A stretch of DNA of 64,000 bases from Paraniabella hibiscisoli (GTDB taxonomy: Bacteria; Bacteroidota; Bacteroidia; Chitinophagales; Chitinophagaceae): positions 62,001 through 126,000 of the forward strand of contig NZ_JAKWBK010000003.1 of NCBI RefSeq assembly GCF_022512515.1, given 5' to 3'. Position numbers and translations under genes: made by a program. Below the pieces are notes generated by a model that saw only the letters and a list, made by a program, of their open reading frames with translations, did not search any database and was not told where the DNA came from. Of this stretch, positions 7,891 through 17,527 are shown piece by piece; the first letter of the stretch is position 1, and each line of letters begins with the position of its first letter.

Positions 7891-8947
7891 ATGGATATCA
7901 TGCATAGTGTGCTTGCCAGCTATGGGTTTAATAAAGATAGCTATACCATCGAACGCTTTGGGAACGGACTAATCAATGACACCTGCCTTGTAAAAAAGGA
8001 GGACCAGAAGTACATTCTCCAGCGTGTTAATAAAGCTGTGTTTACCAACCCGTTTCTTATTGCTGAAAATATAGAAAAAATAAGAGCTTATCTGGCAAAA
8101 ACAGATGATGCGTATTTTTTACGTCGCCCTGCAGAAGCTCGGAAGGGGAAACGATGGTTTGTGTGGAAGGAAATTACTACCGTATGTTCCCGTTTGTAAA
8201 AGACAGCAACACGATAGATGTAGTACAGACACCTCAACAGGCTTTTGAAGCAGCCGCTCAATTTGGCCGTTTCACCCGGGTATTGTCAGGTATGAATATT
8301 AATTCCCTTAATATTACGCTCCCCTCTTTTCATGATCTCGGATTGCGTTACCGACAGTTCCTGGAAGCGCTTGAGCATGGCAATAGTGACAGGATCATTG
8401 AAGTAACCGGCCTGGTACAGCAATTGAAGGGACATGCAGATATTGTAAGTGAATACGATCGTATATTACAAAATAGTGCTTTCCGCCAAAGAGTAACCCA
8501 CCACGACACCAAGATCAGTAATGTTTTATTTGATAAGGACAACAAGGGGCTTTGCGTAATTGATTTGGATACAGTAATGCCCGGCTATTTTATCAGCGAT
8601 GTTGGCGATATGATGCGAACCTATTTATGCCCGGTAAGCGAAGAAGAGAAAGATTTCAGTAAAATAGAGATCCGGGAAGACTTTTATTTTGCCATAGTAA
8701 ACGGATACAAGAGTTTCATGGATGTGGAGCTCACCGCTACCGAAAAGCAATACTTTTTTATGCCGGTAAGTTTATGATTTATATGCAGGCATTGCGTTTT
8801 ATTACCGACTATATAAGTGATGATGTGTATTACGGCGCCCGTTATCCCAAACATAACCTGGTAAGAGCTACCAATCAAAGCATATTATTACAACGGTTGT
8901 TAGAAAAAGAGCCGGCTTTATCGGCCCGGCAAGAAATTATTCAATAA
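7891..8947 (+). CDS. APH-fold phosphotransferase, probably a sugar (hexosamine) kinase, two frame breaks
   Basis: The N-terminal lobe (FGNGLINDTCLVKKEDQKYILQRVN) binds ATP. The catalytic loop is VTHHDTKISNVLFD and the metal-binding Asp lies in VIDLDTVMPG, both typical of NahK-like N-acetylhexosamine kinases rather than antibiotic kinases; this substrate is inference. Two T6 runs, at about 8115-8120 and 8753-8758, must each be T7 to join the three readable pieces; the last piece reads YAGKFMIYMQALRFITDYI and ends at 8947. Full length about 352 aa. A LacI-type regulator directly precedes it, which fits sugar catabolism or recycling. Confidence 0.8.
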
Positions 8948-8961
8948 TTTTTGTTCATCTT

Positions 8962-8992
8962 TTTGATTATTTAAAATAATCCTTTACATTTG
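8962..8992 (+). promoter_or_regulatory. Promoter of tRNA-Pro
   Basis: TTTG at 8962-8965 and TACATTTG at 8985-8992 are separated by exactly 19 bp, an exact fit to the Bacteroidetes consensus TTTG-N19-TAnnTTTG. Transcription would start about 20 bp before the tRNA. Confidence 0.75.
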
Positions 8993-9020
8993 CAACCCAT
9001 TCGCACAATGGCTGCGGATC

Positions 9021-9094
9021 CGGGAAGTAGCGCAGGCCGGTAGCGCACCTGGTTTGGGACCAGGGGGTCGCAGGTTCGAATCCTGTCTTCCCGA
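9021..9094 (+). tRNA. tRNA-Pro (anticodon TGG)
   Basis: The 74-nt cloverleaf has acceptor CGGGAAG/CTTCCCG, anticodon stem CCTGG/CCAGG with loop TTTGGGA giving anticodon TGG, and T-arm AGGTTCGAATCCT. CCA is not encoded. The gene has its own consensus promoter and a terminator directly behind it. Confidence 0.95.
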
Positions 9095-9103
9095 CGAAAA
9101 AAG

Positions 9104-9133
9104 AAAAAAGCTCACAATTTTGTGAGCTTTTTT
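9104..9133 (+). terminator. Rho-independent terminator of tRNA-Pro
   Basis: AAAAAAGCTCACAA pairs with TTGTGAGCTTTTTT around a short AATT loop, 10 bp after the tRNA, ending in a T6 run. Confidence 0.85.
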
Positions 9134-9241
9134 AATGCACCAAATCTTACTCCTTTTGCGCGGACCCTGATCTGAAATTTATGGATATTTCTATTTTTAG
9201 GGTTTGTCAGCTCACATCATTGACCATTATATCAACATACA

Positions 9242-9531
9242 TTAATCTATCACTTTTATTGTGATCTTTTTATCAGATAATACTCCTTTCTCTGCTATTA
9301 AATCTACAATATAGCTTCCAGCTTTGCTATTATGCGAGGGGTTCGCACCGGAGCCCATGAACATATCGTCAAAATTCCAGTATTTTTTCGCATTAACAGT
9401 CAATTTTTAAACTATACGGGCTGGCCGGCTTTGGGCTGTTATGACTCCCAGAAAAAGTCTGCGATGGGTGCTTTACTACGACCTGTTACAACAGACAACA
9501 CTATATTCAGAAAGAAATTCTTATACTTCAT
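9242..9531 (-). pseudogene. Decayed small PKD-like lipoprotein
   Basis: An ATG at 9531 starts MKYKNFFLNIVLSVVTGRSK, a signal-peptide-like start, then APIADFFWES and QPKAGQPV, typical PKD-domain opening motifs. Two in-frame stops (TAA, TAG) interrupt it. A frame change near an A5 run leads into LTVNAKKYWNFDDMFMGSGANPSHN and GSYIVDLIAEKGVLSDKKIT, the PKD-like F-GDG..HTY..GxYxVxL pattern, to a stop at 9242. The lipobox Cys expected after VVTG is missing as written. Even with homopolymer corrections the two stops remain, so true decay is likely. It lies 22 bp downstream of a lipoprotein gene on the same strand. Confidence 0.45.
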
Positions 9532-9553
9532 TATAAGGATCAGAAGGGTGGCG

Positions 9554-9969
9554 TTATGGATAAGTAATGGTATAGTTATACTTTATCAGGCTATCGGAAT
9601 TGTATCTATAAGTCTTTAATATCTTACTTTTAAACATTAGCGAATCACAAGGAAAAGACTTTCCAAGTTCCATATGCTCATAAGTGAGATCAACAACGCT
9701 GAAATCCATATAATCACCCATTACACTCCCCCATCCAAACTTCTGATAACAACTATCAGAAGAGTATGCACGCACTGTTTCGACACAGAACCCATAAAGC
9801 GCACAGGTATTATCATAAAATGACTTTCCTAAGGGACAACCATTATGTCTTTACCAGAGTTATTTACAATACGAAAATATTGACGTCCTACTACAACTTC
9901 CTTTTTGCACTTCGCTGACATCAAAAGCCCTACCGAAAATAGCAGTATTACAAACCTTAATGCAGTCAT
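9554..9969 (-). CDS. Small lipoprotein of unknown function, frameshifted
   Basis: The start at 9969 gives MTALRFVILLFSVGLLMSAKC, a lipoprotein signal peptide with the acylated Cys in MSAKC, then KKEVVVGRQYFRIVNNSGKD. The frame stops near 9840; one extra C in the CCC run at about 9834 continues it as LGKSFYDNTCALYGFCVETV into SSDSCYQKFGWGSVMGDYMD and to the end TITYP at 9554. About 138 aa with four further Cys, probably disulfide-bonded in the periplasm or on the cell surface. No family recognised. The PKD-like relic follows in the same orientation. Confidence 0.6.
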
Positions 9970-10073
9970 GATTTTCAGAATTATATGTAATGCATGTACT
10001 CATTACCTGCCCCATAACTCATGTAAAGAATAGGAGTATATACAATCGCGAACCCCTCTATTTACTGAATAAA

Positions 10074-10104
10074 AAAGTCTGAAGAAACTACATCTTCAGA
10101 CTTT
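10074..10104 (-). terminator. Terminator downstream of tRNA-Ser
   Basis: AAAGTCTGAAG (10074-10084) and CTTCAGACTTT (10094-10104) form an 11-bp perfect stem with a 9-nt loop; on the minus strand it ends in a T-run (A6 at 10071-10076) just after the tRNA. Confidence 0.8.
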
Positions 10105-10115
10105 CTATTTTTCAG

Positions 10116-10204
10116 CGGTGAGGGCGGGATTCGAACCCGCGGTACAGTTTAACCCGTACGGCAGTTTAGCAAACTACTGATTTCAGCCACTCATCCACCT
10201 CACC
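10116..10204 (-). tRNA. tRNA-Ser (anticodon GCT)
   Basis: The 89-nt class II tRNA has acceptor GGTGAGG/CCTCACC plus discriminator G, a long variable arm (TACGGGTT..ACTGTACC), and an anticodon loop TTTGCTA giving GCT, reading AGC/AGU codons. CCA is not encoded. Confidence 0.95.
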
Positions 10205-10214
10205 AAAAGGGATG

Positions 10215-10222
10215 CAAATATA
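10215..10222 (-). promoter_or_regulatory. -7 element of the tRNA-Ser promoter
   Basis: TATATTTG on the minus strand matches TAnnTTTG, 10 bp before the tRNA. The surrounding 16-mer GGGATGCAAATATAAG recurs in front of tRNA-Gly at 58642-58657. No good TTTG is found 19 bp upstream. Confidence 0.55.
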
Positions 10223-10274
10223 AGGGAAAACTTTCAAGATTATGCGCTCTTTTAAAATGTTTTTTTGAGCGTTT

Positions 10275-11708
10275 TTACATCGCAGCTAATTGTACTTTCT
10301 GATGCAACTCCAGCACGTTCTCACGGAACAATGCATCGGTATCCATCAGGTCTTTAACCGTCTGGCAAGAGTGAATCACGGTAGTATGATCACGTCCGCC
10401 AAAATGCTCGCCAATGGTCTTTAAGCTATTTTTTGTAAAGGCTTTCGCCAGGTACATCGTTATCTGGCGGGCTTGTACAATTTCGCGTTTGCGGGTTTTT
10501 TGCAACAGCTTATCATAAGCCACATCGAAATAATCGCAAACCATTTTTTGAATGGTATCGATCGTAATTTCTTTGCTGGATGATTTGATGAAATTACGCA
10601 ATACTTTTTTAGCCAGCTCCAGGTCGATATCGCGGCGATTCAAAGAAGATTGCGCTAATAAAGAGATAAGTGCGCCTTCCAACTCTCTTACATTACTGTT
10701 GATATTGTAAGCGATATACTTCACCACCTCTTTAGGCATATCCAAACCATCTGCCTTCATCTTCCTTTCCAGTATCTCGATACGGGTTTCATAATCCGGT
10801 ATCTGCAGATCGGCGCTTAGCCCCCACCTGAAGCGGCTTAATAAACGTTCCTGTACGCCATCTAAGTCTTTAGGTGACTTATCAGATGTAAGGATGAGCT
10901 GTTTGCCCGACTGATGTAAATGATTGAATATGGCGAAAAAGGCATCCTGGGATTTTTCGGCTTTGCTAAAAAATTGTACGTCATCTACAATTAATACATC
11001 TATCAATTGATAAAAATGTATAAAATCGTTAATAGCCCCGTTACGGCTATGGTCCATAAACTGGTTAATAAACTTCTCGGAGCTTACATATAATACGATC
11101 TTATTAGGATGCAAACGCTTTACCTCGTTACCGATTGCCTGAACCAAATGCGTTTTACCTAAACCAACTCCGCCATATACTACCAGTGGATTAAAAGAAT
11201 TCGCTCCCGGCTTATCAGCAACTGTTTTACCTGCTCTTCGCGCTACCCTGTTACTATCCCCTTCCACATAAGCATCGAACGTGTAATTCACATTCAACTG
11301 CGGATCAATCTGCATCTTTTTAATGCCGGGAATGACAAAGGGATTTTTTACAGAGTTATTAACCACGAGCGGGAAATCCATTTCGTTATTAGAATATGTT
11401 TTGTAACCCGTGCCCGGTACATCCATTGTAAGCGGTTTGTTCTTACTGTTACCGCTATCCACCATTATCCTGTATTCTAACCGAGCTTCTTTGCCTAACT
11501 CACGTTTTAGCGTCTTCGCCAATAAATTTACATAATGCTCTTCAAGGTACTCAAAAAAGAATTGACTGGGTACCTGTATTACTAATACATTGCTTTTTAA
11601 AGAAATTGCCTTAATAGGTTCGAACCATGTTTTGTAATGCTGCCATTCTACTATATCTTTTATAATCTTTAAACAATTAGACCAAACTTTGTCGGCATTT
11701 TTCTCCAT
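10275..11708 (-). CDS. dnaA: Chromosomal replication initiator protein DnaA
   Basis: Domain I (residues 1-85, NADKVWSNCLKIIKDIV) is followed by a short linker, then the AAA+ domain with Walker A GGVGLGKTHL (179-188), Walker B VLIVDDVQFF and the arginine-finger region LLSRFRWGLSADLQ, and the C-terminal DNA-binding domain with the signature GGRDHTTVIHSC. I chose the start at 11708 (MEKNADKVW) because family members begin there, giving 477 aa; the frame is open for 38 more residues to 11822, with a low-quality sequence. The gene is intact, in contrast to many neighbours. It binds DnaA boxes and opens oriC. Confidence 0.97.
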   Translation of the reverse strand: MEKNADKVWSNCLKIIKDIVEWQHYKTWFEPIKAISLKSNVLVIQVPSQFFFEYLEEHYVNLLAKTLKRELGKEARLEYRIMVDSGNSKNKPLTMDVPGTGYKTYSNNEMDFPLVVNNSVKNPFVIPGIKKMQIDPQLNVNYTFDAYVEGDSNRVARRAGKTVADKPGANSFNPLVVYGGVGLGKTHLVQAIGNEVKRLHPNKIVLYVSSEKFINQFMDHSRNGAINDFIHFYQLIDVLIVDDVQFFSKAEKSQDAFFAIFNHLHQSGKQLILTSDKSPKDLDGVQERLLSRFRWGLSADLQIPDYETRIEILERKMKADGLDMPKEVVKYIAYNINSNVRELEGALISLLAQSSLNRRDIDLELAKKVLRNFIKSSSKEITIDTIQKMVCDYFDVAYDKLLQKTRKREIVQARQITMYLAKAFTKNSLKTIGEHFGGRDHTTVIHSCQTVKDLMDTDALFRENVLELHQKVQLAAM

Positions 11709-12008
11709 TGAAACAGCGAATTTATTGGGGGTGCTACAATTTGAAAAATCATCAAAAAACATCATCATTTTCACCTCTCCTATACAACAAAAAATTTTAA
11801 GACGGACGGCGAATATCCACATTTATTCAACATAAAAAAATAATCCCAGACATTTTTTTCGCTGCTACACAAATTCAAATTGGCAGGCCTGACACTTTCG
11901 AAATTATTCAACAATTAAACAAAATAATTGTAAAAAAGATCTTACTTAAAAATTGCCTGTTTACATAACTTTAGCTTATGGCGCTATTATTAACACATGG
12001 CCTAAAAC
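11709..12008. other. dnaA upstream region, AT-rich, no gene seen
   Basis: About 300 bp of AT-rich DNA between dnaA and the hairpin at 12009. Two copies of TTATTCAACA (about 11823 and 11907) resemble but do not match DnaA boxes (TTATNCACA). I do not see a cluster that would define oriC. Confidence 0.4.
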
Positions 12009-12041
12009 GTCTGAAACCCTTTACAGTAAAGGGTTTCAGAC
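12009..12041 (-). terminator. Perfect 15-bp hairpin behind the DsbA-like gene
   Basis: GTCTGAAACCCTTTA and TAAAGGGTTTCAGAC are perfect complements around a 3-nt loop. On the minus strand it lies 86 bp after the DsbA-like stop and ends in GTTTT, and it precedes the dnaA promoter region, so it should insulate dnaA from upstream transcription. Confidence 0.7.
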
Positions 12042-12126
12042 AAAATATAATAAATAAGACAGTATGTAAAGACTACTGAAACAGACACTTATAAAATATA
12101 CTATATAAGTACTTCCGCATGCTTGT

Positions 12127-12737
12127 CTACTTCTTTGTTTTTGCCGCCGGAGCAGCATCTTTTTTAGGCGCTGCTTTCGCTTTGGAAGCTGCAGGCTTTT
12201 TACCATTTTTTAACGCAGCATCGATAGCTGTGCTTAAAGAAGCATAAGTTGGTTTGCCTTTTATCATTTCATTATTTACAAAAAAGTAGGTACTTCTTTA
12301 ACGCCTCTGTCAAGCCCTTCTTTCAGGTCATCCTGCACCTGCCAGCCGTACGTGCCATTCACCAGCTCTTCCAGGAAATTCTTGTTTTTTACGCCTGCAT
12401 CTTTTGAGTGTAATTTCAAACTGGTTGTACCCAGGTTTCTACGGTTTTGGAAAAGCACATTATGCATTTCCCAGAATTTATCTTCCTGCGCCGCAGCAAT
12501 GGCCGCTTCAGCAGCTTTCAAGTTACGCTGGTGAATTCTTGTTTGCGGAAAGTGACGGAAATTAAACTTAACCTGACCATCATAATCAGTAAGGATCTGC
12601 TTAACAATTTCATTTGCTTTAGCACAATCTTCGCTTTCGTATTCACCAAATTCCATCAAGATAACCGGAGCATCTTTCTTGCCCACAAAAATATCTTTAG
12701 GTTCTATTATCGGTTCATCATCTTTCTTTAAACTCAT
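12127..12737 (-). CDS. DsbA-like thioredoxin-fold protein, frameshifted
   Basis: The first 153 residues match the thioredoxin_4/DsbA family: APVILMEFGEYESEDC at the active-site position, a helical insert with AAAQEDKFWEMHNVLFQNR, and the cis-Pro region EVPTF. The expected active site C-x-x-C reads E-S-E-D-C, so only one Cys is present and a classical disulfide oxidase role is doubtful. One extra T in the T6 run near 12282 continues the frame FVNNEMIKGKPTYASLSTAI and a lysine/alanine-rich tail (KPAASKAKAAPKKDAAPAAK) to 12127. No signal peptide, so cytoplasmic. About 203 aa. Downstream of clpB. Confidence 0.75.
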
Positions 12738-12884
12738 AAAATATAAATTTTATTTTGGCCAGGTATCTTCCTTTTTTGTACTGAAAATTTACGCTATTTT
12801 AAAAAGCGGTTGAAGATAATTTTTTTTTTTGATCTAACAAATTTTTTCTTCAAAATATCGCAAAAAAGCCTATAAAATAACAAA

Positions 12885-12948
12885 AGCGGCTTCCAAACCG
12901 CTGCGCTTATTTAATAGTGAAAGCCCGAAGTTATTTAACAACGGGCTT
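12885..12948 (-). terminator. Tandem hairpins behind clpB
   Basis: AAGCCCG/CGGGCTT (12921-12948) is followed on the minus strand by AGCGG/CCGCT (12885-12902) with a trailing TTTTG. Two successive stems directly after the clpB stop form a plausible terminator. Confidence 0.65.
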
Positions 12949-12958
12949 CCAACTATTA

Positions 12959-15572
12959 TTAAACTGTTTTGTTCTCGTGCGTTTCGTTTCTGAATACAAC
13001 TGTGTTGTCAAATACATCTATCAAAACAGGTATATTTCGATCCACATCGCCCGCCAGTATCCGCTTACTTAACTGGTTCACAATTTCTTTTTGTATCAAT
13101 CTTTTTAAAGGACGGGCACCAAACTGCGGGTCAAATCCCTGCTCAGCTAAAAAATCGAGCGCATAATCACTAAAATGCAATTGCAAGCCGCTGTTTTGCA
13201 GCACCTGCCTTTTTAAACCATCCAGCTGTATCTTAATAATGCCCACAATGTCTTTCTTCATCAAAGGCTGGAACATAATGATCTCATCTACCCGGTTCAG
13301 AAACTCAGGCCTTACTGTTTCCCTCAACAAACTCATCACCTGCACCTTTGCCTTTTCCGTAGCTTCATCCAGGGTTTTCTCTGAAACGTCTTCAAAAGCC
13401 TCTTGTATTAGGTGACTGCCTATATTGCTGGTCATTATAATAATGGTGTTCTTAAAGTTAACCACCCGGCCTTTATTATCTGTCAACCTTCCGTCATCCA
13501 GCACCTGTAACAACACATTCCACACATCAGGATGCGCTTTTTCTATTTCATCGAGCAGCACCACACTATAAGGCTTGCGACGTACCGCCTCCGTAAGCTG
13601 GCCGCCTTCGTCGTACCCTACATAGCCGGGAGGCGCACCCACCAACCGGCTCACGGTATGCTTTTCCTGGTATTCGCTCATATCTATACGGGTCATCATT
13701 CCCTCGTCATCAAACAGGTACTCAGCCAATGCTTTGGCCAGTTCGGTTTTACCCACACCTGTTGTTCCCAGGAAAATAAAAGAACCAATAGGCTTTTTAG
13801 GATCGCTCAACCCAGCCCGGCTACGCCTGATAGCATCCGCTACTGCTGTAATGGCTTCCTCTTGCCCCACTACTCTTTCATGCAGGTGCGTTTCGAGTTG
13901 CAGGAGCTTTTCTTTATCGCTCTGCATCATCTTACTCACTGGTATACCTGTTGATTTGGCTACACTTTCGGCAATATCTTCCGCATCTACCTCTTCTTTT
14001 AATAACCGCTTCTCACTGTCTTCCTGCAATTCCTTTGTAAGCTTGGTAATACGCTCTTCTTCTTCCTTTATTTTACCATAGCGGATTTCAGCAACCTTGC
14101 CATAGTCTCCGTTACGCTCCGCCTGCTCTGCCTCTACTTTTAAACTCTCGATACCCGCTTTCGCGTTCTGGATCTGCTCTACCAGTTCTTTTTCTTCTGA
14201 CCACTTAGCTTTTAAAGTATCCCTTTCTACGGAAAGGTTTGCAATCTCGGTGTTTAACTGTTTGAGCTTCTCCTCATCACTCTCCCGTTTAATAGCTTCC
14301 CGCTCAATCTCCAGCTGGCGGATCTGCCGATCCAATTTATCCAACTCTTCGGGCATAGAGTTCATCTCCAATCTAAGCTTAGCAGCGCTTTCGTCAATCA
14401 GATCAATAGCTTTGTCGGGTAAAAAACGATCGGTAATATACCTGCTGGACAACTCCACAGCTGCTATAATTGCATCATCTTTTATACGTACATGGTGGTG
14501 TGTTTCATATCTGTCTTTCAATCCCCGTAAAATAGATATGGCATCTTCAACCGAAGGCTCGTCCACCATTACTTTTTGAAAACGACGTTCCAAAGCTTTA
14601 TCCTTTTCAAAAACTTCTGATACTCATTTAAGGTGGTAGCTCCTACTGCCCTTAACTCCCCACGGGCCAGGGCCGGCTTCAGGATATTTGCGGCATCCAT
14701 AGCACCATCACCACCTCCGGCGCCCACCAGGGTATGAATTTCATCTATGAACAGAATAATTTCTCCATCGCTTCCGCTCACCTCTTTTACCACACCTTTT
14801 AAACGCTCTTCAAATTCCCCTTTATATTTAGCACCGGCAATCAGTAAGCCCATATCCAGGGCATAAATGATCTTCGTTTTCAGGTTCTCGGGCACATCCC
14901 CGTTCACAATACGGTGCGCAATACCTTCGGCTATGGCTGTTTTACCCACACCAGGCTCACCCACCAGGATAGGGTTATTTTTAGTTCTTCGGCTTAAAAT
15001 ATGAAGTGTCCGACGAATTTCTTCATCCCTTCCAATTACAGGGTCTAGCTTACCTTGCCGGGCCAGTTCGTTTAAGTTCTTGGCATACTTATTCAGCGCA
15101 TTAAACTCCTGCGACTGGGTTTGAGAAGATACTGTAGACCCCTGCCTTAACTCTTTAACAGCCGTAACCAATCCTTTGGCAGTAAGACCTGCATCTTTCA
15201 ATAATTTCCCTGCGGCATCACTACCCTCCACAATTGCCAATAGCAAATGTTCGGGGTAATAAACTCATCATTAAACTGTTTTAAAGCAGCGCCTGCGCGT
15301 AATACCACATTATTCGCATCGCGGCTAATTTGTTGCGCCGGCTCACCAGATGATTTAGGTAACCTGGCTATCAATTCGTTGAGCTTATTATCTAACAGGT
15401 TGATGGTTACATTATTTTTCTTTAAAAGATAATCTACCGGAGAGTCTTCCTGCTCCAGCAATGCTTTTAAAATATGCTCGGTTTCTATATTAGGATTTTG
15501 TGCATTAAATGCAAGTTGCTGAGCTTGTTGAAAAGCCTCAGCTGCTTTTATCGTAAAATTTCCCAGATTCAT
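12959..15572 (-). CDS. clpB: ATP-dependent disaggregase ClpB, two frame breaks
   Basis: The protein has the Clp N-domain, the first AAA+ module (Walker [14 protein letters not shown], Walker [16 protein letters not shown]), the middle coiled coil (about 410-520) and the second AAA+ module ([28 protein letters not shown]). Three readable pieces join into the usual 871 aa if the C4 run near 15256 is C5 ([13 protein letters not shown]) and the T5 run near 14608 is T6 ([15 protein letters not shown]). Both are conserved positions, so the breaks are very likely sequence errors. With DnaK it rescues aggregated proteins after heat stress. Confidence 0.95.
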
Positions 15573-15775
15573 AATTAAAGTTTCTTAATTAAAAGTTGAT
15601 GCCCAGATACCTCACAGCAACAATCACGCTGAAGTTGAATTATCAAGGACACACTCTGATTATCAAATCAAAATCCAAGCCGGTATTTAATGTAATGATG
15701 TCATATTCAGTATATTAAATATGACTAAAGTGCAGGAAAGCGGAAATCCGTCTGCTATTTTAGCAGCACCCTGAG

Positions 15776-16387
15776 TTATTTTTGTAAGGGCTGTATGGAA
15801 ATATCCCGAATATCTCCCAGCTTCATTAGCGTTTCAGCCAGGCGGTACTGAGGAATAGCGATATCCATGATACAGAAAAGCTGTAGCTCTTGCTTTAATA
15901 CTTCACAGTCGAATTGTTTAATGGTGGTCATCACATCATTCATCTGCGTGTAATCAAATTGCAGGTGATGGGGAACTAAAACCGGTTTTCTTATCAACGG
16001 CGTAACCTGCAATGCCATAACCGCGGCAGACTTATAGGCGTTGATCAGGCCCGGCACCCCCAATAAGGTGCCACCAAAGTAACGTACCACCACAATCAGT
16101 ACGTCTGTAACGCCTCGACTATCTATCTGTCCTAAAATGGGTCGCCCGGCAGAACCTGAAGGCTCCCCGTCATCGCTGACCCTGTATTGATTGTTATCAA
16201 GCCCCAGTCGGTAAGCAAAACAATAGTGACTGGCTTTAGGATATTCCTTTTTAACATCCAGCAGCTTCTGCTTACAATCGGCAATGGTTTTAACCGGGTA
16301 AGCAACTGCAATAAAACGACTCCCCTTGTCTTTAAATTCAGCAGTACCGGTTGTATCGATGGTGTTAAAATAATGCGGTACCTGCAT
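15776..16387 (-). CDS. yigZ: YigZ/IMPACT family protein (UPF0029)
   Basis: The 203-aa protein has the family signature in order: KGSRFIAVAYPV, DDGEPSGSAGRPIL, VLIVVVRYFGGTLLG and LINAYKSAA. Family members have an N-terminal S5-like domain and a C-terminal EF-G-V-like domain; the bacterial role is not settled (translation-linked regulation is proposed). The frame is intact. Its start overlaps the end of ribD by 23 bp, so the two are co-transcribed and probably translationally coupled. Confidence 0.9.
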   Translation of the reverse strand: MQVPHYFNTIDTTGTAEFKDKGSRFIAVAYPVKTIADCKQKLLDVKKEYPKASHYCFAYRLGLDNNQYRVSDDGEPSGSAGRPILGQIDSRGVTDVLIVVVRYFGGTLLGVPGLINAYKSAAVMALQVTPLIRKPVLVPHHLQFDYTQMNDVMTTIKQFDCEVLKQELQLFCIMDIAIPQYRLAETLMKLGDIRDISIQPLQK

Positions 16388-17472
16388 GAATAAATGAGTT
16401 GTTTTGGTTTTTGAAATAGACGATTCGGTCGTTTTGTAGTGTTATTTCTTTCAGCTTTACCTGTTCTGAAAGTGAGGGCGCTACCACGCCGTCACTCACA
16501 AAAAGTTCTTTATTGGTGATCACATGGGCTTCATCCCATATACCAGCCTTTATAAATGATTGGTGCAGGAAAGCACCTCCTTCTACTAATACGCTTTGTA
16601 TGTTTAGCAACTGAAGCTGATCCATTGCGTCTGGTATCATATTGTTCTTATTCATCTTTAAATAAATAAGATTACCTGATACAGCGTCTTTGACTGTATT
16701 CAAAACAACGACCACATCTGCCGTATTAAAAAGACGGGCCGTGGAAGGCACTTTTAAATTGGGGTCAAATAATATTTTTTAGGAGCAGGTCCCATCCAGT
16801 TCCGGTTATCCAAAAGCGGATCATCGCTTATAGCGGTATTGGCACCTACCATGATAGCAGCATTCTCACTCCTCCAACGGTGCACCAGTCGATTGGTATA
16901 CTCGTTACTGATCATCAACCTGTCTTTGCCAGCCTCAGAAAGATAGCCATTTGCCGTTTGAGCCCACTTTAAAATGATATAGGGCCGTTTTAGCTGGTGA
17001 AAATTGAAAAAGCTTTATTTAAGGCAATGGCTTCTTTTTCTAAAATACCAACCGTTACTTCTATACCGACGGCCTTGAGCTTATCAATACCCTTCCCATC
17101 TACTTTTTCAAAGCTATCGCGGCAAGCTATGACTACTTTGGGAATTTTATACTGAATAATCAAATCAGCGCAAGGCGGTGTTTTACCAAAATGAGCACAG
17201 GGTTCCAGTGAAACATATAATGTTGAAGCTGAAATTTTACCAGGATGATTTTGCAGGGCTTCTTTTATACAATGCACTTCAGCATGTGGACCTCCGTATT
17301 GTTGGTGATAGCCCTCAGCTATTATTTGCCCATTAAACACCAGCACGGCACCCACCATTGGGTTAGGCGCTACCTTGCCTGCGGCTAATTTTGCCAATTG
17401 CAGACAACGCTGCATATAAACCTCATGTGCCTGCTCGTACATTTCTGCAAATGTAACTGAATTAACAGCCAC
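16365..17472 (-). CDS. ribD: Bifunctional riboflavin deaminase/reductase RibD, two frame breaks
   Basis: The N-terminal deaminase domain shows the zinc site GGPHAEVHCIKEA and SLEPCAHFGKTPPCADLI. The C-terminal reductase (KRPYIILKWAQTANGYLSEA, then SNEYTNRLVHRWRSENAAIM and VLVEGGAFLHQSF) is recovered by reading T6 for T5 near 17010 and A7 for A6 near 16777. Length after repair about 369 aa, as expected. It converts the GTP-derived pyrimidine to 5-amino-6-ribitylaminouracil in riboflavin synthesis. It lies divergent to prmC with only 55 bp between, and upstream of yigZ. Confidence 0.93.
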
Positions 17473-17527
17473 TCATTCTATTTGCATGAAATGAAAGCGC
17501 CTCCGGTAAATTTTATAAGTTTGTAAT

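Noticed and set aside
7891-8947. Aminoglycoside resistance kinase
   Set aside because: The catalytic loop HHDTKISN and the LacI-type neighbour fit hexosamine kinase-like members better than antibiotic kinases.
11709-12126. Possible oriC beside dnaA
   Set aside because: No cluster of TTATNCACA boxes is seen; only two TTATTCAACA near-matches, and dnaA is often not at the origin in this phylum.
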